Assembly: GCF_003332305.1 (NCBI RefSeq) | Contig: NZ_QOIO01000003.1 | Span: forward strand, 160,338 to 224,337 | Origin: Microvirga aerophila | GTDB taxonomy: Bacteria; Pseudomonadota; Alphaproteobacteria; Rhizobiales; Beijerinckiaceae | Length of the DNA: 64,000 nt | Direction of reading: 5' to 3' | Notes under the pieces: model-generated | The model's input: the letters and a program-made list of their open reading frames with translations, nothing else | Told to the model about the DNA's origin: nothing | Databases searched by the model: none | Shown here: piece after piece, positions 1 to 9,103 of the stretch | Layout: the number at the start of each line of letters is the position of its first letter | How positions within the stretch are numbered: the stretch's first letter is position 1 | Translations under genes and position numbers: made by a program

Positions 1-1
1 G

Positions 2-514
2 GTGGTGGTGGGCGACGGGGAGGGCTATGTGCGCCGGATCAACGTGCGCTCCACCGAGATCCAGACCTTCGACCGGTCGACCCTGATCGTGCCGAACTCC
101 AACCTGATCTCCGGCATTGTGCGCAACCGGGTGCGCAACGACCGGGTCGGGCGCGTGCTCGTGTCCGTTCCGGTCCCGCGCGCCACGGATCCGGATCAGG
201 TTGCGGAAATCATGCGCCGCGCGGCGCTTGCCCACCGGGAGATCATGAGCGAGCCCACGCCAAGGGTCCTGTTCAAGAAAGCGACTGAAAACACCATCGA
301 CTTCGATCTGGTGTGCTTCGTGGACGACATCGATTCCGCCGGCCGGGTATCGAGCGATCTCTATTTCGAGATCTTCCGGGAGTTGCGCAAGCTTACCGCG
401 CCGCCCGAGCCGGCCGCCTCGTCCAGCCCCCCGGAGGAGCCCGAGGAAAAAGCCTCCAAGCCGGTGGATGAGGATGAAGGCTTAACCCTTCTCAAGGATA
501 AATCTCCGGCATGA
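2..514 (+). CDS. MscS-type mechanosensitive channel, C-terminal part
   Basis: This is the cytoplasmic end of a small-conductance mechanosensitive channel, which releases solutes through the inner membrane on osmotic downshock. The frame is already open at the window edge, so the start and the membrane helices lie upstream. The visible part begins in the beta domain with a GEGYVRRINVRSTEI stretch and IVPNSNLISG, both typical of MscS family proteins, then continues into the alpha/beta vestibule domain. The last 35 or so residues form a Pro/Glu/Lys-rich tail that is probably disordered. Its stop overlaps the start of the next gene in an ATGA, which suggests coupled translation. The family is secure; the subtype cannot be judged from this fragment. 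Confidence 0.85.
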   Translation: MVVGDGEGYVRRINVRSTEIQTFDRSTLIVPNSNLISGIVRNRVRNDRVGRVLVSVPVPRATDPDQVAEIMRRAALAHREIMSEPTPRVLFKKATENTIDFDLVCFVDDIDSAGRVSSDLYFEIFRELRKLTAPPEPAASSSPPEEPEEKASKPVDEDEGLTLLKDKSPA

Positions 515-1008
515 AACGTCTTGCCACCCTCGGCCTCACGGCTATTGCCCTGGCGGCCTGCCAAAGCGCTCCTGCGCCTCGGGCGACCAGCCAGACTCCC
601 AGCTTCTACGTCTCCATGGCGAAGGCCGATGCGGCGGTGGACGCCGCAATGGCCAGGGACATGATCAGCGCCTATCGGGGCAACAAGGGACTGGGGCCCC
701 TGACGCTCGACCCCGCCCTCCAGGCCGCGGCCCAGGCGGAAGCCGACGCCATGGCGTCGGCGGACAAGCCGAGTTCGGCCGATGCCTTCAAGTCCCGCCT
801 GGCCGCCTCCGGCGTCAAGGCGCCCGGGGCCAATCTCTCGGCCGGGTATCATACCCTTGCGGAAGCTTTCTCGGGCTGGCGTGAGAGCGCCCAGCACAAC
901 CGGGTTCTCCTCGACCCCCAGGCCAGCCGTATCGGCATCGCCACGGCCTATACGCCGAACTCCAAGTACAAGGTCTATTGGGCGCTTGTGGTGGCGGCCG
1001 ACCGCTAG
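511..1008 (+). CDS. CAP/SCP-domain lipoprotein
   Basis: A 165-residue predicted lipoprotein of the CAP (SCP/PR1-like) superfamily. Residues 1-16 form a signal peptide that ends in a clear lipobox, LAAC, with Cys17 as the lipidation site. The rest matches a bacterial CAP domain: a helix with DPALQAAAQAEADAMA, then a W-x-x-S-x-x-HN element (GWRESAQHN) near residue 130, then a terminal beta strand with YWALVVA. The molecular role of bacterial CAP proteins is mostly unknown. It is coupled to the MscS gene by a 4-base overlap, so both products may act at the envelope. The family call is firm and the function is open. Confidence 0.8.
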   Translation: MKRLATLGLTAIALAACQSAPAPRATSQTPSFYVSMAKADAAVDAAMARDMISAYRGNKGLGPLTLDPALQAAAQAEADAMASADKPSSADAFKSRLAASGVKAPGANLSAGYHTLAEAFSGWRESAQHNRVLLDPQASRIGIATAYTPNSKYKVYWALVVAADR

Positions 1009-1106
1009 ACGGCTCTGACCTAGGCCTGGGACAGTCCAGGGATTGTTATCGCGTGTCAAAACGTTAGGTCTAGGGGATATGGTCCCGCGCCCCTGGGCAG
1101 AGGATC

Positions 1107-2993
1107 ATGCAACCCTCATCGGGCGTAGGGCTTTCATCCCACCCCGTGACGTTCATTGGTAGACCACGCATGTGGCTGATTCGCCTTTATGTCCGGGTTC
1201 TTGGCCAGCTCGGCTCCGATCTTCGCGTCGGGGCTCTGCTGTCCCTTGCCAACGTGGCGCTTGCGGTCTCGGCCTTCGCCGAGCCGATCCTGTTCGGGCG
1301 CATCATCGACGTTCTCACCAGGGCTCAGATCCCTGGCACGCCGCCGATTACGTTCGGGGTCCTGACGCCTCTCATCGTCGCCTGGATCGCCTTCGGGTTC
1401 TTCTCCATCGGGGCCGGCGCCCTCGTGGCCCTCTACGCCGACCGGCTCTCGCATCGGCGGCGTCTCGCCGTGGTGGCGAACTACTTCGAGCACGTGCTCG
1501 AACTGCCGCTGGCATTCCATACCAGCACCCATTCGGGCCGGGTCCTGAAGGTTATGCTCGAGGGCTCGGGCGGCATGTCCTGGCTGTGGCTCGGATTCTT
1601 CCGTGAGCACCTGTCGGCCTTGGTGGCCCTGGTGATCCTGCTGCCGCTGACCGTGTTTCTGAACTGGCGGCTTGGGCTTCTCCTCGTGGCGCTCGTCGTC
1701 GTCTTCACGGTTCTCACCGCGATCGTGGTGCGCAAGACCGAAAGTCTGCAGGGCTCGGTGGAGCGCTATCACTCCAATCTTGCGGAACACGCCTCCGATG
1801 CGCTCGGCAACGTGCCGGTGATCCAGTCCTTCACCCGGGTGGAGGCGGAGACCCGGTCCTTGCGGACCATCATCCATCAGCTGCTCCAGGCCCAGAACCC
1901 TGTCCTGTCCTGGTGGGCCATCGCCTCCGTGGCGTCGCGGGCGGCGGCGACCATCACGGTGACTGCGATCTTCCTGACAGGCACGTGGCTTCACCTCAAC
2001 GGGCTTGCGACCATCGGCGAGATCGTGATGTTCATGAGCATGGCCACCATGCTGATCGGGCGACTGGAGCAGGCGGTCAGCTTCATCAACCAGTTGTTCA
2101 TGCAGGCCCCGAAACTGCGCGAATTCTTCGAGATCCTCGACACCGCGCCTGCCGTGCACGACAGGCCCCACGCGAAGAACGTGGAACGCTTCGGAGGCGA
2201 GGTCGCTTTCGAGGAGGTGAGCTTTTCCTACGACGGCAAGAGGTCTGCCGTGCAGGACGTGACGTTCCACGTCAGGCAGGGCGAGACCGTGGCGCTCGTC
2301 GGTTCGACGGGATCCGGCAAATCCACCACCTTGGGTCTCCTGCACCGCGCCTTCGATCCGCAATCCGGCTGCATCCGCATCGATGGCGACGACATACGCG
2401 ACATCTCCCTGGCGTCCCTGCGCCGCAACATCGGTGTGGTGTTTCAGGAGCCGATGCTCTTTGCGCGGTCGATCCGCGAGAACCTCCAGGTGGGCCGTCC
2501 CGAGGCGTCCGATGCCGAGATGATCCAGGCGCTCGAACGGGCGCAGGCGCTCGAATTCATCACCCGCCAATCCGACGGCCTGGATACCATCATCGGCGAG
2601 CGGGGGCGCTCCTTGTCGGGCGGCGAACGCCAGCGCCTGTCGATTGCCCGCGCGCTTTTGAAGAACCCGCCGATCCTGATCCTCGATGAGGCGACCAGCG
2701 CACTCGACGCCGCCACGGAGCAGAAGCTTCAGCGGGCGCTTGACGAGGTCATGAAGGGCCGCACCACCTTCGTCATCGCCCACCGGCTCGCCACCATCCG
2801 CAACGCGGACCGCATCCTGGTCTTCGATCATGGACGCGTCGTCGAGACCGGCACGTTCGACGAACTCGTGGCGAAGGGCGGGCGCTTCGCGGAGCTCGCC
2901 AAGGCTCAGTTCATGGCGACCGACGCCAAGCCGTCTGACGCCAAGCCGAAGGCCGCAAGGAGGGTTCCGGCGGGTTCGCCTGTCGAGGCGTAA
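1107..2993 (+). CDS. ndvA: NdvA/ChvA-like ABC exporter (beta-glucan type)
   Basis: A fused permease-ATPase half-transporter that would act as a homodimer in the inner membrane. The N-terminal 320 or so residues hold six membrane helices. The C-terminal nucleotide-binding domain has Walker [10 protein letters not shown] near residue 399, signature LSGGERQR near 503, and Walker [13 protein letters not shown] near 524. Similarity to NdvA/ChvA, the cyclic beta-1,2-glucan exporter of rhizobia and agrobacteria, runs through the membrane part ([11 protein letters not shown] near residue 50; [10 protein letters not shown] near 265). The start at 1107 has an adjacent AGAGG. The ATG at 1170 would give 607 residues and aligns better with NdvA starts. 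The substrate is inferred; lipid A or peptide exporters of the same class remain possible. Confidence 0.75.
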   Translation: MQPSSGVGLSSHPVTFIGRPRMWLIRLYVRVLGQLGSDLRVGALLSLANVALAVSAFAEPILFGRIIDVLTRAQIPGTPPITFGVLTPLIVAWIAFGFFSIGAGALVALYADRLSHRRRLAVVANYFEHVLELPLAFHTSTHSGRVLKVMLEGSGGMSWLWLGFFREHLSALVALVILLPLTVFLNWRLGLLLVALVVVFTVLTAIVVRKTESLQGSVERYHSNLAEHASDALGNVPVIQSFTRVEAETRSLRTIIHQLLQAQNPVLSWWAIASVASRAAATITVTAIFLTGTWLHLNGLATIGEIVMFMSMATMLIGRLEQAVSFINQLFMQAPKLREFFEILDTAPAVHDRPHAKNVERFGGEVAFEEVSFSYDGKRSAVQDVTFHVRQGETVALVGSTGSGKSTTLGLLHRAFDPQSGCIRIDGDDIRDISLASLRRNIGVVFQEPMLFARSIRENLQVGRPEASDAEMIQALERAQALEFITRQSDGLDTIIGERGRSLSGGERQRLSIARALLKNPPILILDEATSALDAATEQKLQRALDEVMKGRTTFVIAHRLATIRNADRILVFDHGRVVETGTFDELVAKGGRFAELAKAQFMATDAKPSDAKPKAARRVPAGSPVEA

Positions 2994-3042
2994 CGGATAC
3001 GGTGTCAAACCGTCACCTGATATCAATTTCCGAGGAATCACC

Positions 3043-3972
3043 ATGGCGCAGGCGACCAAAGAACTGTCCCTTCCCGGGTGGTCCGGGCGGTTCACCGTTG
3101 GACAGCAGAAAGTCAACGACATTCGGCTGCATTATGCGGAGGCCGGCGACGCCGATGCTCCCCTGGTCATCCTCCTGCATGGCTTTCCGGATTTCTGGTG
3201 GGGGTGGAGACGACAGATGGGGCCCTTGGCGGAGGCCGGTCTGCGGGTCGTCGCGCCCGACCAGCGAGGCTACAATCTCAGCAGCAAGCCGCCGCGCTTC
3301 CAGGCCTACGACCTCGACATCCTGTCATCCGACGTCATCGCGTTGGCCGACGCCTTGGGGAGCCCGAAGGTTCGGCTCGTGGGACATGATTTCGGCGGGC
3401 TCGTCGCCTGGTGGGCGGCCACCTGCCATCCGGACCGGGTGGAGCGGCTCGCGGTCATCAACGCGCCGCATCCAGAGGTGGTCTCGCCCTATATGCGCCG
3501 CCATCCGACGCAGATGATGCGCAGCCTCTACGCAGGATTCTTCCAGCTTCCCTGGCTGCCGGAAACGGCGCTCTCGGCAGGCAATTTCGCGATGCTGCGG
3601 CAGGCGCTCACGGGGAGCAGCCAGGCCGGTGCCTTCACGTCCGCCGATCTGGATCTCTATGAACGCGCATGGGCTGAGCCCGGCGCCCTCAAGGCGATGC
3701 TCGACTGGTATCGGGCCTTGCGCGTGAAGGCCCAATTGCGCGATGCGCGCGTGACGGTTCCCACGCTCCTCATCTGGGGCCAGCAGGATCGCTTTCTCGA
3801 GACAGGGCTTGCGGAGGAGAGCCTGGCGTTGTGCGACGCCGCCAGGTCCGTGTTCTTCGAGCAGGGGTCCCACTGGGTGCAGCTCGAAGAGGTCGATGCG
3901 GTCAATCAGGCTCTGGTCGAGTTCTTGCGGCCGGAGCCTCGTCAGCCTTCCGGGCATGTGCCAGAGGCGTGA
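3043..3972 (+). CDS. Epoxide-hydrolase-like alpha/beta hydrolase
   Basis: A 309-residue alpha/beta-hydrolase fold enzyme. It has the oxyanion motif HGFP at 46-49, the nucleophile elbow GHDFGG with Asp116, a probable acid Asp249 in WGQQD, and the base His277 in GSHW. An Asp rather than Ser nucleophile points to epoxide hydrolase or haloalkane dehalogenase chemistry, and the HGFPDFWWGW stretch favours epoxide hydrolase. The start was chosen at the ATG preceded by GAGG 7 bases upstream; the longer open frame reaches back into the ABC gene. Its last 71 bases overlap the end of the CorC-type gene on the other strand. The substrate is unknown. Confidence 0.8.
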   Translation: MAQATKELSLPGWSGRFTVGQQKVNDIRLHYAEAGDADAPLVILLHGFPDFWWGWRRQMGPLAEAGLRVVAPDQRGYNLSSKPPRFQAYDLDILSSDVIALADALGSPKVRLVGHDFGGLVAWWAATCHPDRVERLAVINAPHPEVVSPYMRRHPTQMMRSLYAGFFQLPWLPETALSAGNFAMLRQALTGSSQAGAFTSADLDLYERAWAEPGALKAMLDWYRALRVKAQLRDARVTVPTLLIWGQQDRFLETGLAEESLALCDAARSVFFEQGSHWVQLEEVDAVNQALVEFLRPEPRQPSGHVPEA

Positions 3973-5233
3973 TCCGGAGCGCCGTGATGCGGTTGCGGGA
4001 CTTGCGCAGCACCTGGAAGCGGAAGCCATGGAACGTGAAGATCTGGCCTGTGTTCGGAATGGCCTGCGCCTCGTGGATCACAAGGCCCGCGACCGTCGTC
4101 GCCTCGGCGTCCGGAAGGTTCCAGTCCATGACCCGGTTGAGATCGCGGATCGGCACGGAGCCGTCCACATTGACCGCGCCGTTGGGTTGAGGCCGCACGC
4201 CCTGCACCGAAAGGTCGTGCTCGTCCTTGATGTCGCCGACGATCTCCTCGAGGATGTCCTCGAGGGTCACGAGGCCCATCACCTCGCCGTACTCGTCCAC
4301 CACGAGGGCGAAGTGCGTCTTCTTGGCCAGGAAGGCCTTGAGCTGGTCTCGGAGCGAGGTCGTGTCGGGCACGAACCAGCTCTCGAGGGCGATGGCTTCC
4401 ACCCGCAGCTTTCCGGCGTCGCCGCCCACCGCGTCGAGGGCGCGCAGCAAGTCCTTGGCGTGCAGCACGCCGACGATGTTCTCCTGGCTTTCGCGCCAGA
4501 GCGGCATACGCGTATAGGGTGAGGAGAGCACCTCGCGGACGATCTCCTCGGACGAGAGATCCGCGTTGATGGTGCGCATCTTGGTGCGGTGGACCATGAC
4601 CTCCGAGACCGTCAGATCCTCAAGGTCGAGGAGGCCGCCCAGCATGTCGCGCTCCACCTTGGCGACGCCGCCCTCCCGGTGCAGGAGGTTGAGCTGGCCC
4701 CGGATCTCCTCCGAGGCCGAGAGGATGGGTACGTTCGTGCCGATGTGAATGCCGAAGGGACGCAGCATGAGCCGCACCAGCCGCTCGATGGCGATGGCGA
4801 GCGGTCCGAGAATGCCCACGACCCAGTTCATGGGCCGCGACAGGAACAACGAGACCGTATCGGGCGACGAGATCGCCAGGGTCTTGGGCAGAACCTCGGC
4901 GAAGATGATCACCAGGATCGACATAATGATCGTGGCGTAGAGCGCGCCGCCATCGCCGAAGATACCTACGAGTACGCTGGTCGTGAAGGCCGATACGCCG
5001 ATATTGACGATGTTGTTGCCGATCAGCACCGTGCCGATGAAGCGCTCGCGGATCTGCAACAGCCGGTTCACCAGCCCGGCGCGGGTGTCGCCACCCTTTT
5101 CCAGCATCAGCATCCGGGCCTTCGATGCGGCCGTGAAAGCCGTTTCGCCCGCTGAGAAGAACGCCGAGAGAAGAAGACAGAAAACGACGACCAAGCCGGC
5201 GAGCCAGAGGTCGACGGAGGGATCCTCAATCAT
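3902..5233 (-). CDS. CNNM/CorC-HlyC family transport protein
   Basis: A 443-residue membrane protein with the usual three-part layout. An N-terminal DUF21/CNNM domain has about four hydrophobic segments between residues 5 and 150. It is followed by a pair of CBS domains (about 205-330) and a C-terminal CorC_HlyC domain (about 345-425). These proteins are linked to Mg2+ or Co2+ efflux; the older label 'hemolysin' is misleading. The start codon overlaps the aroB stop in an ATGA, so it is probably translated from the aroK-aroB transcript. The Ala/Pro-rich last 20 or so residues are encoded opposite the 3' end of the epoxide hydrolase gene. Confidence 0.85.
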   Translation of the reverse strand: MIEDPSVDLWLAGLVVVFCLLLSAFFSAGETAFTAASKARMLMLEKGGDTRAGLVNRLLQIRERFIGTVLIGNNIVNIGVSAFTTSVLVGIFGDGGALYATIIMSILVIIFAEVLPKTLAISSPDTVSLFLSRPMNWVVGILGPLAIAIERLVRLMLRPFGIHIGTNVPILSASEEIRGQLNLLHREGGVAKVERDMLGGLLDLEDLTVSEVMVHRTKMRTINADLSSEEIVREVLSSPYTRMPLWRESQENIVGVLHAKDLLRALDAVGGDAGKLRVEAIALESWFVPDTTSLRDQLKAFLAKKTHFALVVDEYGEVMGLVTLEDILEEIVGDIKDEHDLSVQGVRPQPNGAVNVDGSVPIRDLNRVMDWNLPDAEATTVAGLVIHEAQAIPNTGQIFTFHGFRFQVLRKSRNRITALRITPLAHARKADEAPAARTRPEPD

Positions 5234-6357
5234 GGCCGTGATGTGCTGTTTTCATCCTGCAGAAAGGCCCGGACGCTGGCGACGGGCACGTCGCGCGCGA
5301 TAAAGCTCTGCCCGATTCCCCGGACCAGGATGAACGTGAGGGCGCCGCCCTTCACCTTCTTGTCCTGGGCCATGGCGTCGAGGAGTTCGTCGACGGTGCC
5401 GCACCCTCCCGGCACCTGGGCGAGGCGCGTGGGCAGTCCGGCTTCGCTCAAGTGAGCCTCGACCCGCTCCGCATCCGCAGGCGGGCAGACGCCCAGCGCC
5501 ACCGAGAAGCGGAACGCCTGGCACATGCCGATGGCAACGCCCTCACCATGAACCAAACGGGCGGAATCGTAGTAGGTGATGCGCTCGAGGGCATGGCCGA
5601 AAGTGTGGCCGAGATTGAGAAGGGCGCGATCCCCGTCTTCCCGCTCGTCCTTGACGACGACGGCGGCCTTGGCCCGGCAGCTCTGCGCAACCGCCTCGTC
5701 GCGCTCCGGCCCGCCGTCAAAAACCCCGCGCCAGTTCGCCTCGCACCAAGCGAAGAAGTCCGGGTCGTCGATGAGGCCGTATTTCACCACCTCGGCGTAG
5801 CCGGCCCGCATTTCGCGGATGGGCAGCGTGTCCAGAAGGGCCGTGTCGGCCAGGACGAGACTTGGCTGATGAAACGCGCCCACGAGGTTCTTGCCGTGGA
5901 GCGAATTGATGCCCGTCTTGCCGCCGACGGAGGAATCCACCTGGGACAGCAGGGTGGTCGGCACCTGCACGAGGCGCACGCCCCGGCGCACCACGGCCGC
6001 CGCGAAGCCCGCGAGATCGCCCATGACGCCGCCGCCGAGCGCCACCACAAGATCGCCCCGCTCGACCTTGGCTTCCAGCACCGCGTCGCAAACGCGCTCC
6101 AAGGACGCATAGGACTTGGTGGCCTCGCCGGGCGGCAGGGTGATGATGGAGACGCGCAGGCCGTGCTGCTGCAGCGAGGCCGCGAGGGCTTCGGCGTAAA
6201 GCGGCCCCACGTGACCATCCGTCACGATGGCGGCGGTGCGGGCTTCCAGGGCCGCGATGCGGCTGCCGGCTTCTCCGAGCAAGCCTCGGCCCACCAGGAT
6301 CTCATAAGCCCTGTCGCCGAGGGGAACCGGGACCGTGGTGATGGATGCAGGCCGCAT
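5230..6357 (-). CDS. aroB: 3-dehydroquinate synthase
   Basis: The second shikimate-pathway enzyme. It converts DAHP to 3-dehydroquinate with NAD+ and a divalent metal in the cytoplasm. The 375-residue protein has the family's GGGVMGDLAGFAAA nucleotide-binding stretch, PTTLLSQVDSSVGGKTGIN, and metal ligands in NLGHTFGHALE and LVHGEGVAIG. I start it at the ATG at 6357 (MRPASITTVP) because the frame farther upstream runs through aroK. It lies 17 bases after aroK and overlaps the CorC-type gene by ATGA, so the three form one operon. The identification is firm. Confidence 0.95.
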   Translation of the reverse strand: MRPASITTVPVPLGDRAYEILVGRGLLGEAGSRIAALEARTAAIVTDGHVGPLYAEALAASLQQHGLRVSIITLPPGEATKSYASLERVCDAVLEAKVERGDLVVALGGGVMGDLAGFAAAVVRRGVRLVQVPTTLLSQVDSSVGGKTGINSLHGKNLVGAFHQPSLVLADTALLDTLPIREMRAGYAEVVKYGLIDDPDFFAWCEANWRGVFDGGPERDEAVAQSCRAKAAVVVKDEREDGDRALLNLGHTFGHALERITYYDSARLVHGEGVAIGMCQAFRFSVALGVCPPADAERVEAHLSEAGLPTRLAQVPGGCGTVDELLDAMAQDKKVKGGALTFILVRGIGQSFIARDVPVASVRAFLQDENSTSRP

Positions 6358-6374
6358 CCTGGCCGCTGCGCCGC

Positions 6375-7001
6375 TCAATGGCGTGAACCTCCGTTTTGCT
6401 CCAGCCACTCCGCCACGGCCTTCATGACGTCGATCACGACGCGGTCGTGGGGAGCCTCGTGCGAATCGACTGTCAGATTGGCCAAGGCGTAGACCGGGTG
6501 GCGTATGGCCATGAGCTGGCGCATGGTGCCCTCCGGATCCGGGTTCTGGAGGAGCGGGCGGGTGGCCCGCTTGCGCACACGGCGCATGAGCACGTCGAGA
6601 TCCGCCCGCAGCCACACCGAGACTCCGTTCTCGGCAATCCGGGCGCGAGTTTCCTCGTTCATATAGGCGCCGCCCCCGGTGGCCAGCACCATCGGCCCTT
6701 CCTGCAGAAGACGGCCGATGACCCGGCGCTCGCCATCCCGGAAATAAGCTTCGCCGTGAATGGAAAAGATATCGGGAATCGACATTCCGGCGGCCGCCTC
6801 GATTTCATGGTCGGCGTCGCGAAAAGGAAGGCCAAGCTTCTGGGCAAGCCTGCGGCCGACGGTGCTTTTTCCAGCGCCCATGAGGCCGACGAGCACGATC
6901 GATCGCGCGCCGAGCTGGCGGGTGATTGAGGGGCCGCCATGGCTTCCGATGTCCTGCCCGCCCTCGTCCACGAGCGAATTGAGGCGGCTGATAGTGTTCA
7001 T
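6375..7001 (-). CDS. aroK: Shikimate kinase
   Basis: A 208-residue shikimate kinase that phosphorylates shikimate at O3 with ATP. The P-loop GLMGAGKST is at residues 39-47, the shikimate-binding DADHEIE just after residue 60, and the GGGAYM motif follows. An N-terminal extension of about 30 polar residues precedes the kinase fold, as is common in rhizobial AroK. It is first in the aroK-aroB-CorC operon. The 137-base gap to the divergent small-protein and xerD genes must hold both promoters, although I could not pick out clear boxes. The call is firm; the exact start is slightly uncertain. Confidence 0.93.
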   Translation of the reverse strand: MNTISRLNSLVDEGGQDIGSHGGPSITRQLGARSIVLVGLMGAGKSTVGRRLAQKLGLPFRDADHEIEAAAGMSIPDIFSIHGEAYFRDGERRVIGRLLQEGPMVLATGGGAYMNEETRARIAENGVSVWLRADLDVLMRRVRKRATRPLLQNPDPEGTMRQLMAIRHPVYALANLTVDSHEAPHDRVVIDVMKAVAEWLEQNGGSRH

Positions 7002-7138
7002 GCCCTTGTCCTAGCACGGGGCCGGGGGTCTGTCACAAGGGCGTTATTGGGCGAAGGGGACGCGACCTTGCGCTTGGTCAGGGCTTGCCATTGCGGCCCA
7101 TGCGTGGTTCTAGCGGGGTAACGCTTCAAGAGGCTCCC

Positions 7139-7288
7139 GTGCCGACTTTACTTCGATTTCTCTTTGTCGTCGCCATCCTGGCCGGTCTGGGCTTTGCGGC
7201 CATGTTCGCGCTCGCGACCTTTGTCGAACCCGACTCCCGGGAGATCACGGTGCCGATCCCGCATAACCGCCTGCCCGCGTCTTCATGA
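7139..7288 (+). CDS. Small single-pass membrane protein upstream of xerD
   Basis: A 49-residue protein starting at a GTG with AGAGG a few bases upstream. It consists of one hydrophobic segment (about residues 4-26: LLRFLFVVAILAGLGFAAMF) and a short polar tail with EPDSREITVPIP. From memory, very similar small proteins occur beside xerD in many Rhizobiales and are sometimes mislabelled 'histidine kinase'; nothing here resembles a kinase. The stop overlaps the xerD start in an ATGA, so translation is coupled. The function is unknown; it is probably an inner-membrane peptide. Confidence 0.7.
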   Translation: MPTLLRFLFVVAILAGLGFAAMFALATFVEPDSREITVPIPHNRLPASS

Positions 7289-8217
7289 GCGGCGCGCGCC
7301 ACGCCAGCCTGTTCCTGGACATGCTCGCAGCCGAGCGCGGCGCTTCGAAGAACACCCTCGACGCCTACCGGCGCGACCTCGACGATTATCTCGCCTATCT
7401 CCGGGAGGCCGGATCGGAACCGGACAAGGCCGCCGCCGCCACGGTGCGCGGATTCATGGCGAGCCTCGAGGAGCGCGGCCTGAAGGCCACCTCCGCCTCC
7501 CGGCGGCTTTCGGCCGTGCGCCAGTTCCATAAATTTCTCTACGTAGAAGGCTACGCCGCCGCCGATCCGACGGCTGCCGTTTCGGCCCCGAAGCGGGGGC
7601 GCTCCCTGCCTAAGGTGCTGTCGGTGGAGCAGGTCGACCGCCTGCTCCAAGTCGCTCACGAGGAAGCCGGGCGCGAGACCGCGTCACCGGCCGAACGCCT
7701 GCGCGCGGCTCGCATGGCCTGCCTGCTCGAACTCCTCTACGCCACGGGCCTGCGTGTCTCGGAGCTGATCTCGCTCCCGCGCAGCGCCGCCAAAACCCGG
7801 GAGCGCTTCCTCGTGGTGCGCGGCAAAGGCGCGAAGGAACGCCTCGTTCCCCTAACGGAAGCGGCTCGCGAGGCGGCGCGCACCTATTTGGCGCTCCTGG
7901 AGGAACGCAATAAGACCGCCGGGTCGTGGCTGTTTCCCGCCGACAGCGAAAGCGGCCATCTGACCCGCCAGGCCTTTGCCCGCGACCTGAAGACGGTTGC
8001 GGCCGCCGCAGGCCTTCGCACCGACAAGATCAGCCCGCACGTCCTGCGCCACGCCTTTGCGAGCCACCTGCTCCAGAACGGAGCGGATCTGCGGGTCGTG
8101 CAGGAGCTGCTCGGGCATTCGGATATTTCGACCACCCAGATTTATACCCATGTGCTGGATGAGCGCCTGAAGAGCATGGTGCGGGACCTGCATCCCTTGT
8201 CAGGCAGCGACGGCTGA
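7285..8217 (+). CDS. xerD: Tyrosine site-specific recombinase XerD
   Basis: The chromosome-dimer-resolution recombinase, which with XerC acts at dif. The 310-residue protein has an N-terminal SAM-like DNA-binding domain (about 1-105) and a catalytic domain with all expected residues: Arg157 (TGLRVSE), Lys181 (GKGAKER), His252 and Arg255 (HVLRHAFASHLL), His278 (LGHSD) and nucleophile Tyr287 (TQIYTHV). It is coupled by ATGA to the small membrane-protein gene. XerD rather than XerC is chosen from the length and the aroK neighbourhood. No integrated element or att site lies nearby, so it is most likely the housekeeping recombinase. Confidence 0.9.
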   Translation: MSGARHASLFLDMLAAERGASKNTLDAYRRDLDDYLAYLREAGSEPDKAAAATVRGFMASLEERGLKATSASRRLSAVRQFHKFLYVEGYAAADPTAAVSAPKRGRSLPKVLSVEQVDRLLQVAHEEAGRETASPAERLRAARMACLLELLYATGLRVSELISLPRSAAKTRERFLVVRGKGAKERLVPLTEAAREAARTYLALLEERNKTAGSWLFPADSESGHLTRQAFARDLKTVAAAAGLRTDKISPHVLRHAFASHLLQNGADLRVVQELLGHSDISTTQIYTHVLDERLKSMVRDLHPLSGSDG

Positions 8218-8346
8218 CGGCGCGTCCATTTCGGCTGTTCTCGCGCGTTTCAGCCAGGATGCAGACTAACCTATGTAAATCGATGAATTTATATTCCTGT
8301 TTCTCAATAGAAACGTTCTAAAATACGTATTTGTCGAACTCCTTTA

Positions 8347-8371
8347 GCAACAAGCACCACCGGCATGCGTT
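8347..8371 (+). promoter_or_regulatory. EcfG-like promoter, one mismatch
   Basis: GCAAC at 8347-8351, 16 bases, then CGTT at 8368-8371. This matches the alphaproteobacterial general-stress sigma consensus GGAAC-N16/17-CGTT except for one base in the -35 box. It ends 37 bases before the KGG-protein start. It is weaker than the exact matches elsewhere in this window. Confidence 0.4.
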
Positions 8372-8408
8372 GTCCGAGTCCATGGCTACGCAACGGTGGA
8401 GATACATG

Positions 8409-8594
8409 ATGGCTGATCGATCCGGCACCTCGAATCGGGGCTTTGCCTCGATGGACAAAGAGCGGCAATTGGAGATCGCCCGTAAGGGCGGACAGAGCGT
8501 GGCCCCTGAAGATCGCTCCTTCTCGAAAAATCGCGATCTCGCCAGCGCGGCCGGCCGTAAGGGCGGGCAACATTCCCGGGGCGGCAACCGCTAG
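8409..8594 (+). CDS. KGG-repeat (con-10 type) general stress protein
   Basis: A 61-residue, very hydrophilic protein with two KGG motifs: GFASMDKERQLEIARKGGQ, and near the C-terminus ASAAGRKGGQH. This matches the KGG/stress-induced family related to E. coli YciG and fungal con-10. These small proteins accumulate under stress and in stationary phase; their biochemical role is not settled. The start is the second of two adjacent ATGs, 7 bases after GGAG. A one-mismatch EcfG-type promoter lies just upstream and a strong terminator follows, so it is probably monocistronic. Confidence 0.8.
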   Translation: MADRSGTSNRGFASMDKERQLEIARKGGQSVAPEDRSFSKNRDLASAAGRKGGQHSRGGNR

Positions 8595-8614
8595 CAGCGT
8601 CCCGGTCTGAACGC

Positions 8615-8643
8615 AAAAGAGCTGCCGATCCAGCAGCTCTTTT
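8615..8643. terminator. Bidirectional intrinsic terminator
   Basis: AAAAGAGCTGC and GCAGCTCTTTT form a perfect 11-bp stem with a 7-base loop, followed on the plus strand by CTTTCT and on the minus strand by GCGTT. It sits between the converging KGG and DUF305 genes and can serve both. Confidence 0.85.
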
Positions 8644-8679
8644 CTTTCTGTCTTGAAATGCCAAAAGGCCGGTGGCGGC

Positions 8680-9060
8680 TTAGCGGCCCTGCTTCTTGAG
8701 CCACGCTTGCATCTCGGCGATTTCACGTTCCTGCTCGCGGATCACGTCGGTGGCCCATTTGCGGATTTGCTCGTCCTTGACATGCTGCAGGGCCACCTTG
8801 GCCATGTCGATGGCACCCTGGTGGTGGGGGATCATGCCGCGCACAAAATCGACATCCGCGTCGTTCGAGAATTCGATTTCCATGTCCCGGTGCATCTTCG
8901 CATTGGCTTCGCGATAGCCCTTTGTGGCGGGCGTTTCCGCAGCGGTTGCGGCGGATGGCCGGGCGTGGCCCGAATGGCCGCCGTGATGCGTTCCTTGCGC
9001 AAGCGCAAGAGCCGGGATGGAGGCCATTGCAAGGGCAAGAACAAGAGGATGAAGTCTCAT
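8680..9060 (-). CDS. DUF305-family periplasmic protein
   Basis: A 126-residue secreted protein. A signal peptide (about residues 1-20, ending ALALAQ) is followed by a His-rich linker (HHGGHSGH) and a DUF305 core with the signature MIPHHQGAIDMA near residue 74. DUF305 proteins are often encoded with copper-handling genes, and His and Met in the core suggest metal binding; this is family knowledge, not shown here. The ATG at 9060 is chosen because AGGAG lies 7-8 bases upstream; the ATG at 9066 would be too close. A broken HMA copper-chaperone-like gene lies directly upstream on the same strand, which supports a former metal-resistance pair. Confidence 0.8.
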   Translation of the reverse strand: MRLHPLVLALAMASIPALALAQGTHHGGHSGHARPSAATAAETPATKGYREANAKMHRDMEIEFSNDADVDFVRGMIPHHQGAIDMAKVALQHVKDEQIRKWATDVIREQEREIAEMQAWLKKQGR

Positions 9061-9103
9061 CGGCATTCTCCTTGGGTTCGGTTCTGGGCGTTGAACGAGG
9101 ATG

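Noticed and set aside
1134..3122. 662-codon open frame antisense to the ABC exporter
   Set aside because: Arg/Gly/His-rich composition without motifs; it mirrors the high-GC third positions of a clear ABC gene on the other strand.
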